From the NCBI RefSeq assembly GCF_020859565.1, contig NZ_JAJHUO010000010.1, positions 221,228 to 285,227 on the forward strand: a DNA stretch of 64,000 nt, in the 5' to 3' direction. The translations under genes were made by a program, and so were the position numbers. The stretch is from Saccharothrix luteola. Lineage in GTDB: Bacteria; Actinomycetota; Actinomycetes; Mycobacteriales; Pseudonocardiaceae. The notes under the pieces are model-generated. The model was given only the letters and a program-made list of their open reading frames with translations, was not told the DNA's origin and searched no databases. The stretch's first letter is position 1. Each line of letters begins with the position of its first letter. Positions 55,180 to 62,761 of the stretch are shown here, in pieces.

Positions 55180-55913
55180 TGCTGCTCGTGAGGGCCGGAC
55201 CAGGTGCGCGGCAACGGCGTGGGCACCTCGGGTACGGCCGCGGACACGATCGCGTCCAGCACCTCTTCGGTGTACCCGACCATGAGGTGCTTGGCGCCGG
55301 GGAAGTCGATGACGTCCGCGGTCGGGAGCTCCGCGCCGAACCGCCGCCTGGCCTCGGCCGGCGGCAGGTAGGTGTCGAACTCGGGCACCAGGCACACCAC
55401 CGGCTTGCCCGCACGCGTCCACGTCCGCAAGTGCTCGGCCTTGCTCCACCGCAGAGGAGGTGAGATCAACACGGCGCCCTCGACCACCGGCTCGCACCCG
55501 TGCATGAGTGCGAGGTCGGTGCCGAACGACCAGCCGACGAGCCACACCGAGGGCAACCCGCGCCCGACCGCGAACGCCAGGGCAGCAGCCACATCCAGCC
55601 GCTCGCCCACGGCGTGGTCGAACGCGCCCTCACTGCACCCGGCCGCACTGGCCGTGCCCCGCGTGTTGAACCTCAGCACCGCGAGGCCGGCCAGCGCGGG
55701 CAACCGCCACGCCGCCTTGCGGTAGAGGTGGGAGTCCATCATCCCGCCGTGCGTCGGCAACGGGTGCAACAACACCACGGTGGCCGACGGCTCCCGGTCG
55801 ACCGGCAACGCCAACTCGCCAACCAACGCGAGCCCATCCGCCGTCCGCAACCTCACCGCTTCCCGGCGTGCCGGGAGCACGGTGTTGGCCCTGATGGGAA
55901 CGTCACCACCCAC
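55155..55913 (-). CDS. Alpha/beta hydrolase, small dienelactone-hydrolase-like
   Basis: 252-residue alpha/beta hydrolase. VVLLHPLPTHGGMMDSHLYRKAAW is the oxyanion region (family motif HPxPxxGG), VLRFNTRGTASAAGCSEG follows strand 4, nucleophile Ser in VWLVGWSFGTDLALMHG, acid in CLVPEFDTYLPP and His in PGAKHLMVGYTE. The HPHP/RFNxRG pattern is typical of actinobacterial proteins annotated as alpha/beta hydrolase family of DUF-like type. Start 55913 (MGGDVPIRAN) is not certain; a GTG five residues in (55898 area) is possible. It overlaps the convergent GNAT gene by 25 bases. Substrate unknown. Confidence 0.85.
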   Translation of the reverse strand: MGGDVPIRANTVLPARREAVRLRTADGLALVGELALPVDREPSATVVLLHPLPTHGGMMDSHLYRKAAWRLPALAGLAVLRFNTRGTASAAGCSEGAFDHAVGERLDVAAALAFAVGRGLPSVWLVGWSFGTDLALMHGCEPVVEGAVLISPPLRWSKAEHLRTWTRAGKPVVCLVPEFDTYLPPAEARRRFGAELPTADVIDFPGAKHLMVGYTEEVLDAIVSAAVPEVPTPLPRTWSGPHEQHQTAIATS

Positions 55914-56597
55914 GGCGACATCGTGCCACCAACCCGCCCACCCGCCGCCTCCTCACCCATCGCTTGGCCGGCAGCGACCGGGCCAGTCCGGTCTGGCCGG
56001 GCTCGGCCGGCCTGCGCTGCGCTGCGCTGCACTGGGCCGGGCCGGGTTCAGCCGCGCTGGGGCTGGCTGCGGCTCCGCGGGGCAAGACGCGGCATCGCTG
56101 ACTGGGCTGAGCCCGCGCGCCCGCCTCGGCTGGGCTGGGCACGGCTGGGCTGGGCACGGCTGGGCTGGGCACGGCGGGACTGGGACCGGCCGGATCTGGG
56201 ACCGGCCGGATCTGGGACCGGCTCGCTGGGCGCGGCTCGGCGGGACAGGGCTCGGCGGGACAGGGCCGGCGCGGCTGGGTTGAGCCCGCGCGGCTGAGCG
56301 CAGCTGGCCTGGGCGAAGCTGGCCGGGCAGGGCTCGGCGCCGGCGGGACCCGCGCGGCGAGGTTAAGCCCGCGCGGCTGGGCTCGGCGGTGCGGTGCGGT
56401 GCGGTGCGGTGATTGTGTCGCCAGGCTTGTGGCGCGAGTCAGCCGGCCAGCCGGGCCCACCCAGCCGTCCGGCCATCCCGCCGTCGCCGTCCATCCCGCC
56501 GTCGCCGCTCATCCCCCATCCCCGTCCATCCGGCCGTTCGCCGTCCGTCCGGCGGTCCTGCCGTCTATCAGCGCAGCCCGCCCGTCAGCACAGAGCG
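55914..56597. repeat. Gene-free low-complexity tract with short tandem repeats
   Basis: About 680 bases without a credible gene. Tandem repeats seen: GGCTGGGCACGGCT, three units of 15 bases (about 56125-56172); GGGACCGGCCGGATCT, 16-base units (about 56177-56222); GCTCGGCGGGACAGG, two 15-base units (56236-56265); GGTGC iterated five times (about 56391-56411); CATCCCGCCGTCGCCGT-type 18-base units (about 56476-56520). All frames read as Ala/Arg/Gly/Pro strings. It separates the hydrolase from a small zinc-ribbon gene. Origin is probably slippage; function, if any, unknown. Confidence 0.6.
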
Positions 56598-56891
56598 TTA
56601 CCAGCGGCGGGTGGTGGGGCCTCGGCGGCGGCGGGAGGTCCAGCAGCCCTGGTGCCAGTGGCGGCGGTCTTCTACCGAGCCGTAGTCGCCGGCGGGCCAG
56701 GCGACGATGTGCGGGGTGCCCGGGCGGATCTCGTAGTCGCAACCTGGGCAGCGGTAGGTCTTGGTCGTGGCGTTGCCGGAGACGGTGCGCACCAGCCACT
56801 CGCCGTCCGAGGCGCTTTCCGCGCGTGCCCAACCGTGCCCACCGATGGGTGAGGGCTCGTCAGGGCGTTGCGGGCGGTTACGACGTGGCAC
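56598..56891 (-). CDS. Small zinc-ribbon protein (actinobacterial conserved hypothetical)
   Basis: 97-residue basic protein conserved in actinobacteria (often mislabelled ATP/GTP-binding). It begins PRRNRPQRPDEPSP; the core WLVRTVSGNATTKTYRCPGCDYEIRPGTPHIVAWP holds C-P-G-C, followed by RRHWHQGCW with His and a further Cys, making a plausible four-residue zinc site (marker KTYRCPGCDYEIRPG). The C terminus is Arg-rich (RRRRGPTTRRW), suggesting nucleic-acid binding. GTG 56891 yields the usual PRRNRP start of relatives; a far longer open frame upstream is a shadow of the genes on the other strand. Role unknown. Confidence 0.82.
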   Translation of the reverse strand: MPRRNRPQRPDEPSPIGGHGWARAESASDGEWLVRTVSGNATTKTYRCPGCDYEIRPGTPHIVAWPAGDYGSVEDRRHWHQGCWTSRRRRGPTTRRW

Positions 56892-56943
56892 GAGAAGCGA
56901 GGGTATCCGGGCTCGCCCTGGGTGATCGCCTACGGTCCACTGG

Positions 56944-57360
56944 GTGAGCAAGTGGCAACGGGTCGTATTAACCCTTCTCCTGATGACCGAAGTGGCCGTG
57001 ACCCTCGTGCCGGTGGTGCGCGGGCTGCTCTTCGAACCCTCCTTGCCGGACATCGTCGCCGGTGACGGGGGCCGGCCGGTCCTCCAGGAGGGGGACGTGC
57101 CGGTCGGCCAGCCGCGCGGGCTCCGACAGGGCGTCCTGCTGGGCACGACGATGTTGATGCTGGTCACGGCACTGTCGGCGTTGGCACCGGTGTGGTTGCG
57201 GTCCAGTTCACGGATGTGGGTGGCGACGTTCGCCGGCACCCACTTGGCCGCCGTCGGCCTGGGTTGGGTGCACGGCCTGCCGCTGTTGACCCTGCTCGCC
57301 GCGGTGTCAGCAGTTGGGGTGCCCTTGCTGGTGCTCGCCCCGCCGCGCCAGGGAGAATGA
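56944..57360 (+). CDS. Hypothetical membrane protein
   Basis: 138 residues, unrecognised. Three or four hydrophobic helices: VVLTLLLMTEVAVTLVPVV (residues ~7-25), VLLGTTMLMLVTALSALAPVWL, MWVATFAGTHLAAVGLGWV and LLTLLAAVSAVGVPLLVLA. A ~35-residue loop between the first two (FEPSLPDIVAGDGGRPVLQ) probably faces outside. GTG 56944 starts the gene, which is divergent from the zinc-ribbon gene (52 bases between). Its stop overlaps the start of the FmdB-type gene as ATGA, so the two are coupled. No function can be proposed. Confidence 0.68.
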   Translation: MSKWQRVVLTLLLMTEVAVTLVPVVRGLLFEPSLPDIVAGDGGRPVLQEGDVPVGQPRGLRQGVLLGTTMLMLVTALSALAPVWLRSSSRMWVATFAGTHLAAVGLGWVHGLPLLTLLAAVSAVGVPLLVLAPPRQGE

Positions 57361-57572
57361 GCGACGTGCCAACCTACGAATTCCGTTGCAAGGCGTGCGG
57401 CTCGACCTTCGACGTGAAGCGCTCGATGGACGAGGCCTCCGCGCCCGCGCCGTGCCCGAACGGCCACGACGACACCGTGAAGCTGCTCTCCATGGCCGGT
57501 CTGGGCGGCAAAGCCAACGCGCCCGCCGGTGGCGGTGGGGGCGGGTGCTGCGGCGGCGGCTGCTGCAGCTGA
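57357..57572 (+). CDS. FmdB-family zinc-ribbon protein
   Basis: 71-residue FmdB/CxxC_CxxC_SSSS-type regulatory protein. PTYEFRCKACGSTFDVKRSM contains the first C-x-x-C, and APCPNGHDDTVKLLSMAG provides a Cys and His of the second knuckle, so the zinc site is C-x2-C...C-x3-H rather than the usual four cysteines. The C-terminal tail is a Gly/Cys string (GGGGGGCCGGGCCS). ATG 57357 overlaps the upstream stop; a GTG three codons later gives the family's usual (M)PTYEF start and may be the true one. Family function is unclear (proposed regulator of amidase/formamidase genes). Confidence 0.85.
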   Translation: MSDVPTYEFRCKACGSTFDVKRSMDEASAPAPCPNGHDDTVKLLSMAGLGGKANAPAGGGGGGCCGGGCCS

Positions 57573-57770
57573 CCCGGTCGGCCCCACGGCCAGTTGCCCA
57601 GGCCCGGCTCCAGTCCAGGTGCGGGTCGGGCGCGGGTGCGGGCTCAAGCCCAGGTCCTGAGCCGAGCCAGGTCCTGGTCCGAGCCGAGCCGAGCAAGGGC
57701 CCGCACCCGCACCAAGCGAACCAGCGGTCACCGGAGCAAGCAGCACGCGCTGCAGCACGCCGAACGCGAC
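57573..57770. other. Gene-free G+C-rich spacer
   Basis: About 200 bases between convergent genes with short iterations (CCAGGTCCTGAGCCGAG / CCAGGTCCTGGTCCGAG, GCCGAGCCGAG, GCGGGTCGGGCGCGGGTGCGGG). No gene or long perfect hairpin was seen. Confidence 0.45.
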
Positions 57771-58352
57771 TCAGAGGGTCGGTTCCTTCTCCAGCAGCAC
57801 CTCGGCCACCTTCTTGCCCTGGTCGCAGATCGCACCGAACCGCGCCGACCCGTCGATCACGATGATCCCGAGCCCACCACCAGCGTAGTCCATCACCAGC
57901 ACGCACGACGGCTGCACGGACGTGTCCGTCGTCCGGTCGAAGTAGGTCACCTTCCGGTCACCCAGGTCGAACTCGCCGTTGTTCTGCTCCAACGTGATCG
58001 ACCGCCCCTCGCGGAACCGCAAGGTCACGCCCACGTCCAGCGAGCCGACCGACGTCTGCCACTTGCACGACTGGTCGAACTCCGAGTCGTAACCGGTCTC
58101 CGTCGGCTCGGCGTCCTTGTCCGGCACCTCGTAGGGCAGGTCCTTCCACCCGATCAACGCGCAGATGTCACCGACGTCCCCGCTCGGCTCACCGGACGGG
58201 TCCGCGGACCCCGTCGGCGTGCGCGGGGCCGACGTGAACGGCGGGTCGACGTCGAGCAACTGCTCCGCCACCGGGGTGCCGTTGACCGTGTACGCGCAGG
58301 CGCTCGTCAGACCGAACGCCGCCACCAGGAGCGAGATCACCACACGCCGCAT
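57771..58352 (-). CDS. DUF3558 family lipoprotein
   Basis: 193-residue exported lipoprotein. Signal peptide VVISLLVAAFGLTSAC ends with lipobox LTSAC (Cys ~19). A Pro/Ser/Thr-rich linker (FTSAPRTPTGSADPSGEPSG) leads to a domain with DICALIGWKDLPYEVPDK, CKWQTSVGSLDVGVTLRF and PSCVLVMDYAGGGLGIIVID, the three-cysteine pattern of DUF3558 proteins that are numerous in Pseudonocardiaceae. ATG 58352 is preferred; a GTG three codons upstream also works. It is 59 bases downstream of the hydroxyacyl-CoA dehydrogenase gene on the same strand. Surface role unknown. Confidence 0.87.
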   Translation of the reverse strand: MRRVVISLLVAAFGLTSACAYTVNGTPVAEQLLDVDPPFTSAPRTPTGSADPSGEPSGDVGDICALIGWKDLPYEVPDKDAEPTETGYDSEFDQSCKWQTSVGSLDVGVTLRFREGRSITLEQNNGEFDLGDRKVTYFDRTTDTSVQPSCVLVMDYAGGGLGIIVIDGSARFGAICDQGKKVAEVLLEKEPTL

Positions 58353-58411
58353 GGTGACCACGATGCCAAACGCCGAAACCCGACACGCCATCAGCCCGCA
58401 CAACGTGCCCC

Positions 58412-60190
58412 TCAGGACACGTAGTCGCGGAAACCCTTGCCCGTCTTGCGCCCCAGCCGCCCGGCCTTCACCAGGTGCTCCAACAGCGGCGCGGGAGCGA
58501 AACCGGCCTCGCGGAACTCCAGGTACAGGCTCCGCTCGATGGCCAGCGACACGTCCAGCCCGACCACGTCCAGCAGCTCGAACGGCCCCATCGGCAACGA
58601 GCAGCCGACCTTCATCGCGTTGTCGATGTCGTCGGCGACCGCGTAGTGCGCCTCCAGCATCTTCACCGCGTCGTTCAGGTACGGGAACAGCAGCGCGTTC
58701 ACGATGAACCCGGCGCGGTCGCCGCAGTGCACCGGCACCTTGCCCAGGTCGAGGCACACCCGGCGCGCCGTGGCCACGACATCGGCCGACGTCGAGATCG
58801 TCTCCACGACCTCCACCAGCTTCATCACCTGCGCCGGGTTGAAGAAGTGCAACCCGACGACGTCACCGGGACGGGCGGTCGCCGCGGCGCACTCGATCAC
58901 CGGCAGCGAGGACGTCGTGGTCGCCAGCACCGCACCCGGCTTGCACACCTCGTCCAGCGCCTCGAACACCGCCTTCTTGATCGCCAACTCCTCGGCCACC
59001 GCTTCGACCACCAGGTCGCAGTCGGCCAAGCCCGCGAAGTCGACGACCGGCGTCACCCTGCCCAGCGCGGCGTCCCGGTCCTCCGCCGACAACCTGCCCC
59101 GCGAGACCGCCTTCTCCAACGACTTGCGCACCTTGCCCACCGCCGCGTCGGCCTTCTCCTCCGAACGCGCCCGCAGCACCACGTCGTACCCGCGCTTGGC
59201 GAACACCTCGACGATCCCCGTGGCCATGGTCCCGGTGCCGATCACACCGACCCGCTGCACCTCACGCGTCGCCTCACCCTCCGCCGAAGCGACCGGCGTG
59301 AGCACGTCCGGCACGACGACCGGTGAGTCCGGCCCGTCGTAGGTGTAGAAGCCGCGCCCGCTCTTGCGCCCCAGCAACCCCGCCGTGATCATCTGCTTCA
59401 GCAACGGCGCCGGCGCGTGCAGCCGGTTGCGCGACTGGTGGTACATCGTGTCCAGGATCTCGTACGCCGTGTCCAGCCCGATCAGGTCGAGCACGGCCAG
59501 GGGACCCATGGGGTAGCCGCACCCGTACCGCATGGCCGCGTCGAGGTCTTCCCTTGTCGCGTAACGGGATTCGTACATCCGCACCGCGTGGTTGAGGTAC
59601 CCGAACAGCAGCGCGTTGGCGATGAACCCCGCCCGGTCCCCGATGACGACAGGCGACTTGCCCAGCCCTTCGGCGAACGCGACCACGTCGGTCACCACGT
59701 CCGGCTCGGTGACGACCGTGCGGATCACCTCGACCAGCTTCAACACCGGCGCGGGGTTGAAGAAGTGCAGGCCGACGACCTTGCCCGGCCGTCCGGTGTG
59801 GACACCGATCTCGGTGATCGACAGCGACGAGGTGTTCGACGCGAACACCACGTCCGGACCGCAGATCCGGTCCAGCTCCTCGAACACGGCGGCCTTGAGC
59901 TCCATCCGCTCCGGCACCGCTTCGATCACCAGGTCGACACCGGCCAGCGCGTCCAACGACGTGGCGTAGGAGATGCGGGCCAACGTTGCGTCACGCTCGT
60001 CCGACGACAACTTGCCGCCCGCCACCGCGCGGTCCGTCGAGTGGTCCAGGTGGCCGCGACCGCGAGCCAGACCCGCCTCGTCCACGTCGACCGCCACCAC
60101 GGTGATGCCGGTCCGGGCGAGGACTTCGGCGATACCGGCGCCCATCGTGCCGAGACCGACGACACCGACCGTGTTGAACTGGCGCGTCAC
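58412..60190 (-). CDS. 3-hydroxyacyl-CoA dehydrogenase, internally duplicated (PaaH/FadB2 tandem fusion)
   Basis: 592-residue protein made of two complete 3-hydroxybutyryl-CoA dehydrogenase units. Unit 1 (1-~290): NTVGVVGLGTMGAGIAEVLA, catalytic region VGLHFFNPAPVLKLVEVI, GFIANALLFGYLNHAVRM, CGYPMGPLAVLDLIGLD. Unit 2 (~305-592): RVGVIGTGTMATGIVEVFA, VGLHFFNPAQVMKLVEVVET, GFIVNALLFPYLNDAVKM, CSLPMGPFELLDVVGLD. Both keep the NAD-binding GxGxMxxGI and the HFFNP His, so both may be active. GTG 60190 has GGGAGG seven bases upstream, decisive over a start six codons earlier. Operator site 4 (TACC-GGAC-GGTA) lies 24 bases upstream. Expected step: acetoacetyl-CoA to 3-hydroxybutyryl-CoA or beta-oxidation. 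Confidence 0.94.
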   Translation of the reverse strand: MTRQFNTVGVVGLGTMGAGIAEVLARTGITVVAVDVDEAGLARGRGHLDHSTDRAVAGGKLSSDERDATLARISYATSLDALAGVDLVIEAVPERMELKAAVFEELDRICGPDVVFASNTSSLSITEIGVHTGRPGKVVGLHFFNPAPVLKLVEVIRTVVTEPDVVTDVVAFAEGLGKSPVVIGDRAGFIANALLFGYLNHAVRMYESRYATREDLDAAMRYGCGYPMGPLAVLDLIGLDTAYEILDTMYHQSRNRLHAPAPLLKQMITAGLLGRKSGRGFYTYDGPDSPVVVPDVLTPVASAEGEATREVQRVGVIGTGTMATGIVEVFAKRGYDVVLRARSEEKADAAVGKVRKSLEKAVSRGRLSAEDRDAALGRVTPVVDFAGLADCDLVVEAVAEELAIKKAVFEALDEVCKPGAVLATTTSSLPVIECAAATARPGDVVGLHFFNPAQVMKLVEVVETISTSADVVATARRVCLDLGKVPVHCGDRAGFIVNALLFPYLNDAVKMLEAHYAVADDIDNAMKVGCSLPMGPFELLDVVGLDVSLAIERSLYLEFREAGFAPAPLLEHLVKAGRLGRKTGKGFRDYVS

Positions 60191-60214
60191 TGTTGACCTC
60201 CCACTCACCGGAGT

Positions 60215-60232
60215 GGCTACCGGACGGTAACT
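60215..60232. promoter_or_regulatory. Putative CoA-regulon operator, site 4
   Basis: GGCTACCGGACGGTAACT, core TACC-GGAC-GGTA at 60218-60229, 24 bases before the GTG of the hydroxyacyl-CoA dehydrogenase (60190, minus strand). Confidence 0.58.
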
Positions 60233-60325
60233 TGACCGCGACTATCCCACGGCCGTCACGCATCGTTCGCGTGAGCTTCACCATCCGTATCGAGCAAGTA
60301 ATCGGTCCAGGCGCGTCTCAACAGC

Positions 60326-61006
60326 TCATTCGTCGAACCGCCGCGCGGCCAGTTCCTCCACCCTCCGCACGGCTTCCGCCGCGTCGACGCCCGAAGCCAC
60401 CACCTCCACCCGCGCACCGCCCGGCGCGCCCAACCCCATCAACGCCAGCACGCTCTTGGCGTCGGCCGAGTCCGCCCCGAACCGCACCGCCACCGACGCG
60501 TCCAACGAGTCCAACGCCCGCACCACCAACGCCGCCGGCCGCGCGTGCAACCCCACCGAGTTCGTCAACTCCACGTCCGCCCGCACGACCTCCCCGTCCG
60601 CGACCGACGCCATCGACGCCGCCGACGCCGACACCGACGAGACGGTCCCGGCACTCGACGCCGCCGCGGCCACCTCCGCCAACCCGGCCCCGCCCTGCGC
60701 CCGGACCGCCGCCGCCACCGCACCCTCGACCAACGGCGCGTCCACCACGACGACCGACCCTTCCGCCTCCTCAGCGGCCATGTCGGCCACCATCTTCGCG
60801 CTGCCGAGATCGAACAGGACCACCACTCCAGACCCGGAATCGGCCTGCGCGATGGCCTCCCCCACGGCCACGTAATCCGTGCCCAGGCCGCCCGCACCGT
60901 CACCACCGGACGGCACGATCGCCACCCTCGGGGCCATCTGCCCGGCCAACTCGGCCACGCCCGCGGCCAACTGCCGGCTGTGCGACACCACGACGAGCCC
61001 GATCAC
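60326..61006 (-). CDS. dhaM: Dihydroxyacetone kinase phosphoryl donor subunit DhaM (EIIA-HPr fusion)
   Basis: 226-residue phosphoryl-transfer protein. Residues 1-~125 are a DhaM/mannose-type EIIA domain with the phosphorylatable His in LVVVSHSRQLAAGVAEL and VVVLFDLGSAKMVADMA. After an Ala/Ser-rich linker (AAASSAGTVSSVSASAASMA) comes an HPr domain, ELTNSVGLHARPAALVVRAL, with the His-15-type acceptor and ADAKSVLALMGLGA. The EI-like third domain present in E. coli DhaM is absent, so phosphate must arrive from a separate PTS enzyme I. GTG 61006 overlaps the dhaL stop as GTGA. It is the last gene of the dhaKLM operon. Confidence 0.93.
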   Translation of the reverse strand: MIGLVVVSHSRQLAAGVAELAGQMAPRVAIVPSGGDGAGGLGTDYVAVGEAIAQADSGSGVVVLFDLGSAKMVADMAAEEAEGSVVVVDAPLVEGAVAAAVRAQGGAGLAEVAAAASSAGTVSSVSASAASMASVADGEVVRADVELTNSVGLHARPAALVVRALDSLDASVAVRFGADSADAKSVLALMGLGAPGGARVEVVASGVDAAEAVRRVEELAARRFDE

Positions 61007-61629
61007 CGCGCCCTCCCCGCCAACGTCCGCAACAACAACGCCGTCGACCGCGCGCCGGGGTCCAGGTGCCCGGCACTGCGCTCACCCAGGTACGACGCAC
61101 GGCCCTTCCGCGCCACCATCGGCACCGTGGAGTCGGCGCCCAGCTCGGCCGCGCCGGCCGCCGCCTCCAACACCTCCGCCACCCCGCCGCCGGTCGCCGC
61201 CACCGACTCCGCGGCGGCCACCGCGGGCGTCAGCGCGTCCACCATCGTCTTGTCGCCCAACTCCGCCTTCCCCCGCGCCACCACCCCCTCCAACGCCGCC
61301 CGCAACGCCGCCGCCACCGCCGCACCGTCCACCGAAGCGACATCGCCCACCGACGTCGCCGCGCGCAGGAACGCCGTCCCGTACAACGGCCCCGCGGCAC
61401 CGCCCACCGTCGAGATCAACGTCGTGGCCGCCAACCTCAGCACCCCGCCGGGCGACGACGGCACGTCGTCCAGTTTGGACTCCAACGCCCTGAACCCCCG
61501 GGCCATGTTCTCGCCGTGGTCGCCGTCGCCGATCTCGCGGTCCAACCGGATCAACTCCTCGCGGTGCTCGACCACGACCGCCGCCACCGCCCGCATCGCC
61601 TCCGCGACCGACTCCGCCGTGCAGTCCAT
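61003..61629 (-). CDS. dhaL: Dihydroxyacetone kinase subunit DhaL
   Basis: 208-residue nucleotide-binding subunit of the PTS-dependent dihydroxyacetone kinase; bound ADP is phosphorylated by DhaM and hands phosphate to substrate on DhaK. The magnesium-ADP motif LDREIGDGDHGENMARGF, the STVGGAAGPLYGTAFL loop, GKAELGDKTMVDAL and RKGRASYLGERSAGHLDPGA are all standard. ATG 61629 overlaps the dhaK stop by one base (TGATG). A 15-codon in-frame extension upstream lies within dhaK and is rejected. Function is firm given the complete dhaKLM set. Confidence 0.95.
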   Translation of the reverse strand: MDCTAESVAEAMRAVAAVVVEHREELIRLDREIGDGDHGENMARGFRALESKLDDVPSSPGGVLRLAATTLISTVGGAAGPLYGTAFLRAATSVGDVASVDGAAVAAALRAALEGVVARGKAELGDKTMVDALTPAVAAAESVAATGGGVAEVLEAAAGAAELGADSTVPMVARKGRASYLGERSAGHLDPGARSTALLLRTLAGRAR

Positions 61630-62630
61630 CAGACGCCCCACCGCAGCGCCGGGGTGTGCACGGGCGCGTCCCACAACTCGACCATCTCGTCGTCCAGCTT
61701 CAACACCGTCAAGCTCATCCCCTGCATCTCCAGACTGGTGACGTACGGCCCGACCAACCGCCGTGCCACGACGATCCCCCGTTCCGCCAACAACCGCTCC
61801 GCGATCCCGTGCGCCAAGTACAACTCGATCAGCGGCGTCCCGCCCATCGAGTTCGTGAACAGCAGCACCCGGTCGCCCTCTTCGAACGGCAGGTCCTCCA
61901 GCACCGGGTCGAGCAGGGCCCGCACCATCTCGTCCGCCGACCCCACCGCCACCCGACGACGCCCCGGCTCACCGTGGATCCCGATCCCCAGCTCCATCTC
62001 GTCGTCGGCCAGCGTGAACGACGGCTCGCCCGCGTGCGGCACCGTGCAGGCCGTCAACGCCAACCCCATCGACCGCACCTGCCCGACGACCCGCCGCGCC
62101 AACGCCTCGCAGCCGTCCAGGTCGACCCCTCGTTCCGCCGCGGCCCCGACGATCTTCTCCAGCAGGACCGTCCCACCGACACCACGCCGCCCGGCCGTGT
62201 ACAGCGAGTCCTTCACCGCGACGTCGTCGTCGATGACAACCGTGCGAACGTCCACACCGTCAGCCGCCGCCAGCTCGCCGGCGGTCTCGAAGTTGAGCAC
62301 GTCACCCGTGTAGTTCTTCACGATCAACAACGCACCCGCGCCACCATCGGTCCGCGCCACGGCCGCCGCCACCTGATCGGGTGTGGGCGAGGTGAACACC
62401 GCGCCGGGACAGGCCGCGTCGAGCATCCCCCGCCCGACGAACCCGCCGTGCAACGGCTCGTGCCCGGAACCCCCGCCCGAGATGACGGCCACCTTCCGCG
62501 ACACCGGCGCGTCCGCCCGCAACACCACCGCCGGGTCGTACTGGACCTCCAGCAGGTCGGCGTGCGCGAGCGCCATCCCGCGCAACGCGTCGACCACCAC
62601 GGTCGCCGGATCGTTGATGATCTTCTTCAC
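61629..62630 (-). CDS. dhaK: Dihydroxyacetone kinase subunit DhaK
   Basis: 333-residue substrate-binding subunit that covalently holds dihydroxyacetone through a His: AVISGGGSGHEPLHGGFVGRGML contains the GGGSGHEP loop and the second His. The remaining blocks, ALLIVKNYTGDVLNFETA, RGVGGTVLLEKIVGAAAERG and LFTNSMGGTPLIELYL, are standard. ATG 62630 starts the operon dhaK-dhaL-dhaM, all overlapping by one to four bases. The 131-base spacer to the divergent iron-binding lipoprotein gene holds an iron box and a palindrome, nearer to the other gene. The product is dihydroxyacetone phosphate for glycolysis. Confidence 0.95.
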   Translation of the reverse strand: MKKIINDPATVVVDALRGMALAHADLLEVQYDPAVVLRADAPVSRKVAVISGGGSGHEPLHGGFVGRGMLDAACPGAVFTSPTPDQVAAAVARTDGGAGALLIVKNYTGDVLNFETAGELAAADGVDVRTVVIDDDVAVKDSLYTAGRRGVGGTVLLEKIVGAAAERGVDLDGCEALARRVVGQVRSMGLALTACTVPHAGEPSFTLADDEMELGIGIHGEPGRRRVAVGSADEMVRALLDPVLEDLPFEEGDRVLLFTNSMGGTPLIELYLAHGIAERLLAERGIVVARRLVGPYVTSLEMQGMSLTVLKLDDEMVELWDAPVHTPALRWGV

Positions 62631-62700
62631 GGGTGGACCTCCCGATCGACGCTGATCACCCCATTACTACTCCACCGCGAGCGGCCCCGAAAGCGGAAGC

Positions 62701-62719
62701 TACGGTGAGGCCACCCTAA
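62701..62719 (+). promoter_or_regulatory. Putative IdeR/DmdR iron box
   Basis: TACGGTGAGGCCACCCTAA matches the DtxR/IdeR consensus TTAGGTTAGGCTAACCTAA at 14 of 19 positions by eye. It lies 42 bases before the siderophore-binding lipoprotein start, as expected for iron-repressed uptake genes. Confidence 0.6.
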
Positions 62720-62725
62720 GAACAG

Positions 62726-62740
62726 CAGGTCAGTGACCTG
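62726..62740. promoter_or_regulatory. Perfect palindrome between iron box and start codon
   Basis: CAGGTCAGTGACCTG, a perfect 7+1+7 inverted repeat, just upstream of the ribosome-binding site GGAGGA (62748-62753). It could be a second operator or a leader hairpin. Confidence 0.45.
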
Positions 62741-62761
62741 GAGTAGTGGAGGAACCCCGGA

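Noticed and set aside
56100..56270. CRISPR-like array in the tandem-repeat tract
   Set aside because: Units of 15-16 bases are directly joined with no unique spacers of regular length, and no cas gene is in the window.
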